A DNA stretch of 9,150 nt, taken from Anaerolinea sp. Its GTDB lineage: Bacteria; Chloroflexota; Anaerolineae; Anaerolineales; Anaerolineaceae. How positions within the stretch are numbered: the first letter of the stretch is position 1; each line of letters begins with the position of its first letter. Shown in pieces: positions 1-5,577 of the stretch. Under the pieces are notes generated by a model. It searched no databases, was not told the origin of the DNA, and worked only from the letters and a program-made list of their open reading frames with translations. The translations under genes and the position numbers were made by a program. Location: NCBI GenBank assembly GCA_029975965.1, contig JARKOV010000115.1:1-9150 (forward strand). The letters run 5' to 3'.

Positions 1-2
1 GC

Positions 3-473
3 AAGACCAACGACTTTCGCGGCGGAAAAGTCAAAGAAGCGCCGCGCCCGCTGGTCATAGTGGTCGAGGAGGCCCACAAGCTGCTCAACCGCGAGATGGC
101 CGCGCAAACCGCCTTCAGCACCATTGCCCGCGAGATGCGCAAGTATTACGTGACGTTGTTGATTATCGACCAGCGCCCCTCGCAGATTTACGATGAGGTG
201 ATGTCGCAACTCGGCACGCGTATCTCTGGCTGGTTGGGCGACGATCTCGACATCCAGGCGGTGCTCTCCGGCCTGGCCGGCAAGGACGCCCTGCGCGGTA
301 TGCTGGCGCGCCTGCAGGCCAAAGAGGAAGTGCTGCTGCTGGGCTGGGGCGTGCCAATGCCGATTCCGGTGCGCTCGCGGCGTTACGATGACGCCTTCTG
401 GGTGGACCTGTTGGGCAGCCGGGCGCCGGGCAAGCGCGGCGAGTCGGATATTCTCAAAGAGCTGGGTTTTTAA
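3..473 (+). CDS. HerA/DUF87-type ATP-binding protein, 3' fragment (C-terminal 156 residues)
   Basis: The frame is open from the window edge, so the gene starts upstream and the N-terminal half with the Walker A loop is not visible. The stretch PLVIVVEEAHKLLN is a hydrophobic strand followed by an acidic pair, the Walker B motif typical of HerA/FtsK-like hexameric ATPases of the DUF87 class. It is followed by AREMRKYYVTLLIIDQRPSQI, which contains the conserved polar sensor strand, and by a segment around LGTRISGWLGDDLD, where family members carry helicase-type contact residues. HerA proteins are DNA-translocating ATPases, usually paired with the nuclease NurA in archaea; bacterial homologues are often of unknown role. 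No NurA-like gene is seen downstream within this window. The final residues (GESDILKELGF) look like a natural C-terminus. The family is fairly certain; the exact function is not. Confidence 0.82.
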   Translation, partial: KTNDFRGGKVKEAPRPLVIVVEEAHKLLNREMAAQTAFSTIAREMRKYYVTLLIIDQRPSQIYDEVMSQLGTRISGWLGDDLDIQAVLSGLAGKDALRGMLARLQAKEEVLLLGWGVPMPIPVRSRRYDDAFWVDLLGSRAPGKRGESDILKELGF

Positions 474-528
474 GGGGGTTAACCACGCTTTCCTTAAAAT
501 AACCATGCGCAATGGAATTGGGAAAACA

Positions 529-972
529 ATGAACGTCGATGATTTCGCTTGTTCGATTCGTGAGGCGGTCGCGGCGGACGCGGCGGAGATCGCCCGGTTG
601 AACGCCGCCTTCAACGGCTCGGATGAGCCGCCCGAGGTGTATGCCGCTCGCCTGGCAGACGCGTCGCGCGTTGACACGCCGGTCGTGGCGATTGTCGATG
701 GCAGGATGGTTGGGCTGGCCAACTTGCGCCTGGTTAAGCCGTTGTTTCACCCCGATCGGTATGCGGAAATCACCGAGATGTTCGTCGAAGAAGCCTACCG
801 CCGGCGTGGCATCGGGCGAGCATTGCTGGCGCAGGCTGAAACGCTGGCGCGGCGGGCCGGTGCGCGCCAGATGCTCATCCTGACTGATTTTTACAACGAT
901 GTCGCCCAGCGCCTGTACCGCTCGATGGGTTACAGCCACTACGATATCGCCTTGAGCAAGGCACTGGATTGA
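529..972 (+). CDS. GNAT-family N-acetyltransferase
   Basis: This 147-residue protein is a single GNAT domain, which transfers an acetyl group from acetyl-CoA to an amine; the substrate cannot be told from sequence. The beta-4 strand AEITEMFVEEAYR (79-91) runs into the acetyl-CoA pyrophosphate loop RRRGIGRALL (91-100), matching motif A (R/Q-x-x-G-x-G/A). The C-terminal part has the usual LILTDFYNDVAQRLYRSMGY pattern, an Asn/Ala helix followed by Tyr and Gly-Tyr (117-135). The ATG at 529 was chosen because the domain starts at once with CSIREAVAADAAEIARL; an in-frame ATG at 505 would add only MRNGIGKT, and neither has a strong ribosome binding site. The gene lies 55 bp after the HerA-like gene and converges on the Nudix gene with a 30-bp gap. 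Confidence 0.85.
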   Translation: MNVDDFACSIREAVAADAAEIARLNAAFNGSDEPPEVYAARLADASRVDTPVVAIVDGRMVGLANLRLVKPLFHPDRYAEITEMFVEEAYRRRGIGRALLAQAETLARRAGARQMLILTDFYNDVAQRLYRSMGYSHYDIALSKALD

Positions 973-1002
973 TCCACCGGCATTTCATGTGCTGAACAGG
1001 CC

Positions 1003-1518
1003 CTATGTGAGTCCCAAGAGCGTCCTGCGCAGGGCTTCTTCGTAAATCCCGGCGTGATTGACCATGGTGGGCACCCGCCGGGCCTCTTCTGGGGTGAAAA
1101 AGCCGCGCTCATAACTTTCCTGGTTGTGCTTGAATGGCACCAATTCCATGATCTTGACGCGATAATACACCTGGACGGTCACCGGGTATCCCCAGCGGTG
1201 TTTTTCGGGTTTCGGCCCGAACAGTTCCAATTCTTGAACGCCGATCAGATCGATGATCTCGACCCGTGCATATGCTTCCTCCCACACTTCGCGGACGGCA
1301 GCCTGTTCGGGCGTCTCACCAGGGTCGATTCTCCCGCCGGGAATGTCCCAATCACGGTCTTTGAGGCGGGTGAGCAGCACGCGGTCGCCCTCGAAGCCGA
1401 ATCCGAACGCGGTGAAGCACAGCTCGCGGGGAGGCAACTCGTCGGTGATGTAGAGGCGCCCCTCGCCCGGTTTGGGCAGCCAGGGGATGTTCTGGTTGGT
1501 GTAGATGAGTTTTTTCAT
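1003..1518 (-). CDS. Nudix hydrolase (downstream member of a tandem pair)
   Basis: This 171-residue protein belongs to the Nudix superfamily, whose members hydrolyse a nucleoside diphosphate linked to another group, using Mg2+ held by the Nudix box. The box is at residues 62-84: G62, E68, then REVWEEAYA (76-84). It matches G-x5-E-x7-R-E-U-x-E-E except that the usual late Gly is Tyr83. The metal-binding glutamates E80 and E81 are present. The N-terminus carries about 30 extra residues (MKKLIYTNQNIPWLPKPGEG and after) ahead of the first strand, and FGPKPEKHRWGYPV (100-113) is an insertion-like loop that may contact substrate. Its ATG lies 3 bp after the stop of the other Nudix gene and has no clear Shine-Dalgarno, so translation is probably coupled. 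Substrate unknown. Confidence 0.88.
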   Translation of the reverse strand: MKKLIYTNQNIPWLPKPGEGRLYITDELPPRELCFTAFGFGFEGDRVLLTRLKDRDWDIPGGRIDPGETPEQAAVREVWEEAYARVEIIDLIGVQELELFGPKPEKHRWGYPVTVQVYYRVKIMELVPFKHNQESYERGFFTPEEARRVPTMVNHAGIYEEALRRTLLGLT

Positions 1519-1521
1519 GGT

Positions 1522-1929
1522 TTACCAGCGTCCCGTTCGAAGATGCTTACCGCCGAAAAAATAGTCGTTGATCCGGCGCCGGTGGCCTGGGAGGGTGCCT
1601 TGCGGGAGATGAGCCGGGTCGAATAAATCCCAGCCTGCGATCTCCAGATTGGGCTGGCCGCCCACCTGGACATCCCGTGAGGAAAACACGGCGATATGGT
1701 CGGTTTTACCTTCCCAAAAGTTGGTGTAGATGCCTTCCAGATGCAGCTCGCCCAGGTGTGCGCCTACCTCTTCGGCGGCCTCGCGGCGGGCGGCTTCTTC
1801 GAGCGTCTCGCCGGACTCGGCTGCGCCGCCCGGGAGCAGCCAGCCAGCTCCGTAGGTATGGCGCACCAGCAATACCTTACCCTCGTCAACGAGAATCAGG
1901 CGCACGCTGGCGCCCACCGGTCGAGTCAT
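1522..1929 (-). CDS. Nudix hydrolase (upstream member of a tandem pair; start uncertain)
   Basis: The 135-residue reading from the ATG at 1929 has a perfect Nudix box at 35-57: G35, E41, then REAAEEVGA (49-57), preceded by GKVLLVRHTYGAGWLLPGG. This pattern (LLVRHTY.-GW.LPGG) belongs to a common bacterial Nudix subgroup of unassigned substrate. The start is doubtful. The ATG has no Shine-Dalgarno, and the frame stays open upstream, reading FRRIFWRMTRPVGASV across the ATG; relatives usually carry a basic, aromatic stretch like this before the first strand. No ATG, GTG or TTG occurs in that frame upstream, so translation would need ATT (1941), ATC (1956 or 1968) or ATA (1983), or the ATG is right after all. 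It is followed after 3 bp by the second Nudix gene. The upstream membrane-protein gene ends at 1998, 68 bp before the ATG. Confidence 0.85.
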   Translation of the reverse strand: MTRPVGASVRLILVDEGKVLLVRHTYGAGWLLPGGAAESGETLEEAARREAAEEVGAHLGELHLEGIYTNFWEGKTDHIAVFSSRDVQVGGQPNLEIAGWDLFDPAHLPQGTLPGHRRRINDYFFGGKHLRTGRW

Positions 1930-1997
1930 GCGCCAGAAAATGCGGCGAAAAGCGATGTGAAGCCGGATGAAGAAACCGGCTATGCGCTGACGGCTGT

Positions 1998-2360
1998 TTA
2001 TGGATTGGCCTGTGGATGAGGCGCATCCTGGGTGGAATACAAGCGCGCCGCGCGAGTGTTCTCCTCGATATCGATGAGCAGGTAGATTGCCTCGCCGGTG
2101 GCGTAGACCGTCACCCCGCCGATGCCCCCGCTGAGCAGGATCACCAGCGCGGAGATCACCCCGCCCACCGCGCCGCCCAGCAGCCCTAAGCCTCGGCGGT
2201 TGAAGTCAAAGTCGTTGGTGAAGCCCTCGAATGCCGTGCCGCCGATCACGCCGGCCAGGCACACGCCAACCGCGCTGACGATGGTGACCACGAGCACAAT
2301 CGCTCCGATGATCTTGTACAGCGTGCCGATGATGCGCAGCGCGCGGTATCGTTTTTCCAT
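1998..2360 (-). CDS. Small membrane protein with two hydrophobic segments (conserved hypothetical)
   Basis: This 120-residue protein has two long hydrophobic stretches: about residues 13-40 (LYKIIGAIVLVVTIVSAVGV and on) and about 57-95, a glycine-rich segment that includes GGAVGGVISALVILLSGGIG. The N-terminus MEKRYRALR is basic, and the end of the core reads GEAIYLLIDIEENTRAARL. From memory, this architecture (basic YRALR start, glycine-rich second membrane segment, LLIDIEENTR) recurs in unnamed small membrane proteins of Chloroflexota and cyanobacteria; no function is known to me. The start is firm: a perfect AGGAGG lies 5 bases before the ATG at 2360. It is the first gene of the minus-strand cluster and probably shares a transcript with the two Nudix genes, although they are 68 bp away. 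Confidence 0.75.
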   Translation of the reverse strand: MEKRYRALRIIGTLYKIIGAIVLVVTIVSAVGVCLAGVIGGTAFEGFTNDFDFNRRGLGLLGGAVGGVISALVILLSGGIGGVTVYATGEAIYLLIDIEENTRAARLYSTQDAPHPQANP

Positions 2361-2526
2361 GAGTCCTCCTGTGGAAGTCGTTATTGAGAAAAGAGTTTGG
2401 TGCCGATTTGGTAAGAAAGCATGGGTGGAATGGGGATGGGATGAGTGATTGGATAACGGACCAAGAGATGGTTGCCAACTTCACTTTATCATACAACAAA
2501 TATCGAGCGGTAGCATGCCGACCGGT

Positions 2527-2616
2527 CTTTTTTAGGTTGTGTGTCAATTTTTCTGTAAAATGTGGGCTTTGCCCCAAATTTTACAGAAAAATAAATCTCA
2601 CAATCCTTTTTTAGGT
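2527..2616. repeat. Palindromic element bounded by 11-bp direct repeats (MITE-like candidate)
   Basis: The direct repeat CTTTTTTAGGT occurs at 2527-2537 and again at 2606-2616. Between them is a long inverted repeat: arm TTTTTCTGTAAAAT at 2548-2561 pairs perfectly with 2578-2591, and after one G/A mismatch the pairing continues through TGGGC (2563-2567) and GCCC (2571-2574), leaving a 3-base TTT loop. Weak outer symmetry (TTGTG at 2537-2541, CACAA at 2599-2603) suggests the inverted repeat once spanned almost the whole 68-bp interior. Such a layout fits a tiny non-autonomous mobile element with a target duplication, or a large regulatory hairpin. It does not look like a simple terminator: neither arm is followed by a T-run and it lies between divergent genes. 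Confidence 0.7.
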
Positions 2617-2703
2617 CTTTCTCCTGCCACAAGGCTGAGGCGAGCTGGATGGGATGGATGATACAGGCTTTGAGGAGACCATAGCTTCTCTCCATCGAAT
2701 AGC

Positions 2704-2731
2704 TTGCCTTCTCTTGCTTAGCTCGTATACT
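2704..2731 (+). promoter_or_regulatory. Candidate sigma-70-type promoter of the mgtC-like gene
   Basis: TTGCCT (2704-2709) and TATACT (2726-2731) are separated by 16 bp, close to the bacterial housekeeping consensus. Transcription would begin near 2738, which places the 5' end right at the AGGAGG (2738-2743) of the mgtC-like gene, giving an unusually short leader of about 10 bases. The call rests on consensus match only. Confidence 0.35.
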
Positions 2732-2748
2732 CAAAGCAGGAGGTGTGT

Positions 2749-3417
2749 ATGATCGGTGAACTCGATATTTTCATTCGCATCCTGGTTGCGGCAGGGTTGG
2801 GCATGTTGGTGGGATTCGAGCGCGAGCGCCAGAACCAACCTGCCGGGCTGCGCACGCACATGGTTCTGGTCACCGGCTCGACGCTGGCGATGGCGTTGTC
2901 GATCAACCTGGCGATGCAGTACCGCGACCTGGTGCCGAACGGCGACCCAGCCCGACTGGCCGCGCAGGTGTTATCTGGCATCGGCTTCCTCGGGGCGGGG
3001 GCAATCCTGCGCTTTGGCCCGACGGTCAAAGGGCTGACCACCGCGGCTTCCTTGTGGACCATGGCGGTCGTCGGGCTGGCGGTGGGCGCGGGATATTTCA
3101 TCGTCGCAGCGGGTATGACCGTGCTGCTGCTGGTGGTATTGACCCTGCTCAACTGGGTGGAGACCCGCCTGATCACCCCAAACCTGACTGTGCAATTCAC
3201 CATCTTCGCGGTGGATAAACCCGGCCTGGTCGACAGCATTCGCGACATCCTGGCCAAGAACACGCGCCGGTTGGAATTATTCCGCCTCAACCGGCACACC
3301 CGCCGGCGGCGCGTGCGCATGGATGTGATGGTGAAGGTGCACGGCAACGAATTGCTCGAAGATATCAGCTCGAAAATTGCCGGCCTGGAGGGGGTCAAAA
3401 TCGTCAAGTACGAATAG
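2749..3417 (+). CDS. MgtC/SapB family membrane protein
   Basis: This 222-residue inner-membrane protein shows the MgtC/SapB signature: GFERERQNQPAGLRTHMVLV (22-41) followed by TGSTLAM (42-48), then SGIGFLGAGAIL (76-87) and VKGLTTAASLW (93-103). Hydrophobic segments lie at about 8-22, 37-55, 71-88, 99-116 and 116-136. The C-terminal 80 residues (LTVQFTIFAVDKPGLVDSIRDILA...) are soluble and have the ACT-like alternation seen in full-length family members. MgtC proteins are linked to growth at low Mg2+ and, in pathogens, to intramacrophage survival and modulation of ATP synthase; in environmental bacteria the role is unclear. The ATG at 2749 was preferred over in-frame GTG 2743 because AGGAGG (2738-2743) lies 5 bases ahead of it and would overlap the GTG. 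Confidence 0.92.
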   Translation: MIGELDIFIRILVAAGLGMLVGFERERQNQPAGLRTHMVLVTGSTLAMALSINLAMQYRDLVPNGDPARLAAQVLSGIGFLGAGAILRFGPTVKGLTTAASLWTMAVVGLAVGAGYFIVAAGMTVLLLVVLTLLNWVETRLITPNLTVQFTIFAVDKPGLVDSIRDILAKNTRRLELFRLNRHTRRRRVRMDVMVKVHGNELLEDISSKIAGLEGVKIVKYE

Positions 3418-3444
3418 GGGTGCATCCAGAGGCGTCTTGCGGTG

Positions 3445-3474
3445 TTGCTTAATCGGATAAGGTCGATCTAATTT
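3445..3474 (+). promoter_or_regulatory. Candidate promoter of the 2-oxoacid dehydrogenase operon
   Basis: TTGCTT (3445-3450) and TAATTT (3469-3474) are spaced by 18 bp, placing a start near 3481 and a leader of about 35 bases before the E1-alpha ATG. The -10 is a modest match. The left arm of an inverted repeat (3454-3466) lies in the spacer of this promoter. The 98-bp gap after the mgtC-like gene leaves room for independent transcription. Confidence 0.3.
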
Positions 3475-3506
3475 CCCTTGCTGATACCAGCCTCGACCTC
3501 GATCCG
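3454..3506 (+). promoter_or_regulatory. Imperfect inverted repeat ahead of E1-alpha (operator or leader hairpin)
   Basis: Left arm CGGATAAGGTCGA (3454-3466) pairs with right arm TCGACCTCGATCCG (3493-3506): seven continuous pairs (AGGTCGA/TCGACCT), a 1x2 internal loop, then five more pairs (CGGAT/ATCCG). The right arm ends on the first G of the E1-alpha ribosome binding site GGAGG (3506-3510). As RNA it could partly hide that site; as DNA, the half-sites flank the candidate -10 and could be a repressor operator. Function is inferred only from position. Confidence 0.4.
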
Positions 3507-3515
3507 GAGGTTTGC

Positions 3516-4499
3516 ATGGATTTAACCGCCGACGCCAAACGCGAGATGTTCTGGACGATGCTGCTTTCGCGGCGCGTGGATGAGCGCGCCTGGGTGCTCC
3601 ACCGGCAAGGCAAGATCGCTTTTCACATCTCCGGGATTGGTCACGAAGCCGCTCAGGTCGGAGCGGCTTTTGCATTGCGGCGCGGGTATGACTGGATCGT
3701 GCCGTATTACCGCGACCTGGCCTTGATGCTGGCACTGGGCTATGAGCCGGTGGATTTCTTCCTGTCCTTGATGGGCAAGCGCGCCGAAAGCAGCTCGGGG
3801 GCGCGCCAGATGCCCAGCCACTGGAGCCTGCGGGCGATGAACGTGGTCAGCCTTTCGTCTCCGGTCGCCACGCAAACAACCCACGCTGCCGGGATCGGCC
3901 TGGCGATCAAGCTGCGCAAGGAAGATAAGGTGGTGCTGACCACAATCGGCGAAGGTTCCACCTCGCAGGGGGAATGGTATGAGGCGGTCAACTGGGCGGC
4001 CATTCACCGCCTGCCGGTGGTGTTCAACGTGCAAAACAACCTGTACGCCATCTCGGTGCCGGCTTCGCAGCAGATGGCGGTGCGCAGCGTGGCAGAAAAA
4101 GCCTGCGGATTGGGCCTCAACGGCTCCACGGTGGACGGCATGGACGTGTTCGCCTGTTACGCGGCTTTTCAACGGGCAGTGGATGATGCGCGAGCCGGGC
4201 ACGGACCGGCGCTCATCGAGACCTGCGTTTACCGCATCACGCCGCATTCCTCTGACGATGATGATCGCTCCTATCGCACGCGTGAGGAGGTCGAGCAATA
4301 CAAGCGCAACGACTGCCTGCTCCGCGCGCGCAACGAACTGGAGCGCCAGGGGCTGTTAACCCCCCACGAGGTGGACGCGATGGAGCGGCGGGCCGCAGAG
4401 ATCGTCGACCAAGCAGTCTGCCAGGCGGAAGAAGCGCCCTATCCGGCGGGAGTGGAAGGGGCGACCCCGGTGTACGCCGAGGAGGTGCGGCTTGCCTGA
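3516..4499 (+). CDS. bkdA: 2-oxoacid dehydrogenase E1 alpha subunit, branched-chain type
   Basis: This 327-residue protein is the alpha subunit of a heterotetrameric E1, the thiamine-diphosphate enzyme that decarboxylates a 2-oxoacid and passes the acyl group to lipoyl-E2. ISGIGHEAAQVGAAFALRRG (39-57) and YYRD (64-67) are family hallmarks. The cofactor motif runs from GEGSTSQG (145-152) to QNNLYAIS (173-180), with GEG in place of the commoner GDG, as in Bacillus-type branched-chain E1. The loop HSSDDDDRSYR (244-254) matches the branched-chain class and contains the serines that are phosphorylated in mitochondrial relatives. Length is about that of the bacterial BkdAA family. GGAGG (3506-3510) lies 5 bases before the ATG. 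E1-beta follows with an 8-bp overlap. Branched-chain 2-oxoacids are the likely substrates, but pyruvate or broad specificity cannot be excluded from sequence. Confidence 0.92.
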   Translation: MDLTADAKREMFWTMLLSRRVDERAWVLHRQGKIAFHISGIGHEAAQVGAAFALRRGYDWIVPYYRDLALMLALGYEPVDFFLSLMGKRAESSSGARQMPSHWSLRAMNVVSLSSPVATQTTHAAGIGLAIKLRKEDKVVLTTIGEGSTSQGEWYEAVNWAAIHRLPVVFNVQNNLYAISVPASQQMAVRSVAEKACGLGLNGSTVDGMDVFACYAAFQRAVDDARAGHGPALIETCVYRITPHSSDDDDRSYRTREEVEQYKRNDCLLRARNELERQGLLTPHEVDAMERRAAEIVDQAVCQAEEAPYPAGVEGATPVYAEEVRLA

Positions 4500-5475
4500 A
4501 ATCACCCTGATCGAAGCGGTGCGCCAGGCGCTGGATGAAGAGCTGGCGCGGGATGAGAGCGTCTTGTTGATCGGTGAGGATATCGGCAAGCGCGGCGGGG
4601 TTTTCCGCGCGACCCAGGGGCTGTATCAGAAGTATGGCGCTGAGCGCGTGCTCGATTCACCGCTGGCGGAGGCGTCGATCGTTGGCATTGGCGTGGGCGT
4701 GGCGCTATACGGCATGCGCCCGGTGTGTGAAATCCAGTTCGCCGATTTCATCCATCCGGCTTTCAACCAGTTGGTCAGCGAGGTTTCGCGGATGTGCTAC
4801 CGCACCAACGGCGCGTGGACGGTGCCGATGGTGATCCGTGCGCCGTACGGGGGCGGCGTGGGTGGGGGATTGTACCATTCGCAGAGCGTGGAAGCTTTCT
4901 TCACCCACGTGCCGGGGCTCAAGGTGGTGATTCCTTCCAATCCCTACGACGCCAAAGGGTTGTTGAAATCGGCGGTGCGCGACCCGAACCCGGTGCTGTT
5001 TTTCGAGCCGAAGAAAGGCTACCGCTTGATCCGTGGCGAGGTTCCCCAGGGTGAGTACACCGTGCCGATCGGGCCGGCGCGCATCAGCCGGGCGGGGGAA
5101 GACCTCAGCCTGTTTGCTTACGGGATGATGCACCACTATGCCCTGCAGGCGGCCGAGCAGGCTGCCGGCGAGGGCATTTCGGTGGAAGTGGTCGACCTGC
5201 GCACGCTCTTGCCGGTGGATAAGCCGACCCTTCTGGCCTCGGTAAAAAAGACCGGCAAGGCGCTGATTGTCCACGAGGATAACCTCACCGGGGGCTACGG
5301 GGCAGAAATCGCCGCGATCCTCGCCGGCGAAGCCTTTACCGACCTGGACGCGCCCGTGCGTCGCCTGTGCGCTCCCGACGTCCCCGCTGCGCCCTTCAGC
5401 CCGCCCATGCAGGAGTGGTTCATGCTGGATGAGCAGAAGATATTGACGGAGATCAGGTCGTTGGCGGCGTATTAG
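4492..5475 (+). CDS. bkdB: 2-oxoacid dehydrogenase E1 beta subunit (TTG start)
   Basis: This 327-residue protein is the partner of E1-alpha. It opens with ITLIEAVRQALDEELARDES (4-23) and GEDIGKRGGVFRATQGL (28-44), and contains SPLAEASIVGIGVGVAL (56-72), where Glu60 is the residue that activates the thiamine aminopyrimidine in this family. APYGGGVGGGLYHSQSVEA (117-135) and PGLKVVIPSNPYDAKGLL (141-158) follow. The C-terminal transketolase-like domain has VVDLRTLLPVDKPTLLASVK (233-252) and HEDNLTGGYGAEI (261-273). The TTG at 4492 is supported by GAGGAGG ending at 4485, six bases ahead, and by the fact that the family sequence begins right there (PEITLIEA). It overlaps the end of E1-alpha by 8 bp, the usual sign of coupled, equimolar synthesis. 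The symbol follows branched-chain usage and shares the substrate caveat of E1-alpha. Confidence 0.92.
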   Translation: MPEITLIEAVRQALDEELARDESVLLIGEDIGKRGGVFRATQGLYQKYGAERVLDSPLAEASIVGIGVGVALYGMRPVCEIQFADFIHPAFNQLVSEVSRMCYRTNGAWTVPMVIRAPYGGGVGGGLYHSQSVEAFFTHVPGLKVVIPSNPYDAKGLLKSAVRDPNPVLFFEPKKGYRLIRGEVPQGEYTVPIGPARISRAGEDLSLFAYGMMHHYALQAAEQAAGEGISVEVVDLRTLLPVDKPTLLASVKKTGKALIVHEDNLTGGYGAEIAAILAGEAFTDLDAPVRRLCAPDVPAAPFSPPMQEWFMLDEQKILTEIRSLAAY

Positions 5476-5506
5476 TGAGGCGAAGTGCTCTGAGGGTTTC
5501 GTTATG

Positions 5507-5566
5507 AGAAAGGGATGGTCGATGATCCCTGACTCATCCCTCACAACCCCAAATTTCACCCTTTCT
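5507..5566 (+). promoter_or_regulatory. Mutually exclusive stem-loops ahead of E2
   Basis: In the 102-bp gap between E1-beta and E2, one segment can pair with three partners. AGGGAT (5511-5516) pairs with ATCCCT (5525-5530); AGGGATG (5511-5517) pairs with CATCCCT (5535-5541); and AGAAAGGG (5507-5514) pairs with CCCTTTCT (5559-5566), which lies directly against the E2 ribosome binding site (GAGGAGG, 5568-5574). Only one can form at a time. It could be an mRNA processing or stability element tuning E2 against E1, or chance. No T-run follows, so it is not a terminator. Confidence 0.35.
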
Positions 5567-5577
5567 GAGGAGGTTCC

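Larger units (their letters stand above)
2361..2748. other. Divergent intergenic region, 388 bp
   Basis: This gap separates the minus-strand cluster from the mgtC-like gene and is clearly richer in A and T than its surroundings. It should hold promoters for both directions. It contains the palindromic element (2527-2616), an 8-bp perfect palindrome GACCGGTC (2520-2527) touching its left edge, and a candidate promoter next to the mgtC-like start. A TATGAT hexamer reading on the minus strand (2493-2488) could be a -10 for the membrane-protein gene, but no good -35 partner was found. Short open frames on both strands here lack ribosome binding sites and family features, so none is called. Confidence 0.6.

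Noticed and set aside
474..528. A promoter for the acetyltransferase around TAAAAT (495-500)
   Set aside because: No acceptable -35 hexamer lies 15-19 bases upstream, so the match is too weak to annotate.
973..1002. A terminator between the converging acetyltransferase and Nudix genes
   Set aside because: The 30-bp gap has no convincing stem-loop and no T-run.
2548..2591. The palindrome as a bidirectional rho-independent terminator
   Set aside because: Terminators of this kind serve converging genes and are followed by a T-run; here the genes diverge and both sides are A/T-mixed.
2384..2734. Short open frames on both strands in the divergent intergenic region
   Set aside because: They run through the palindrome, lack ribosome binding sites, and show no membrane segment, domain or familiar pattern.
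2718..3425. A 235-codon minus-strand open frame opposite the mgtC-like gene
   Set aside because: The plus strand encodes all MgtC signatures; the minus-strand translation is low-complexity in Arg, Thr and Ser and has no motif.
4705..5559. A 284-codon minus-strand open frame opposite E1-beta
   Set aside because: It is an antisense shadow of a clear E1-beta gene with no ribosome binding site or family motif.
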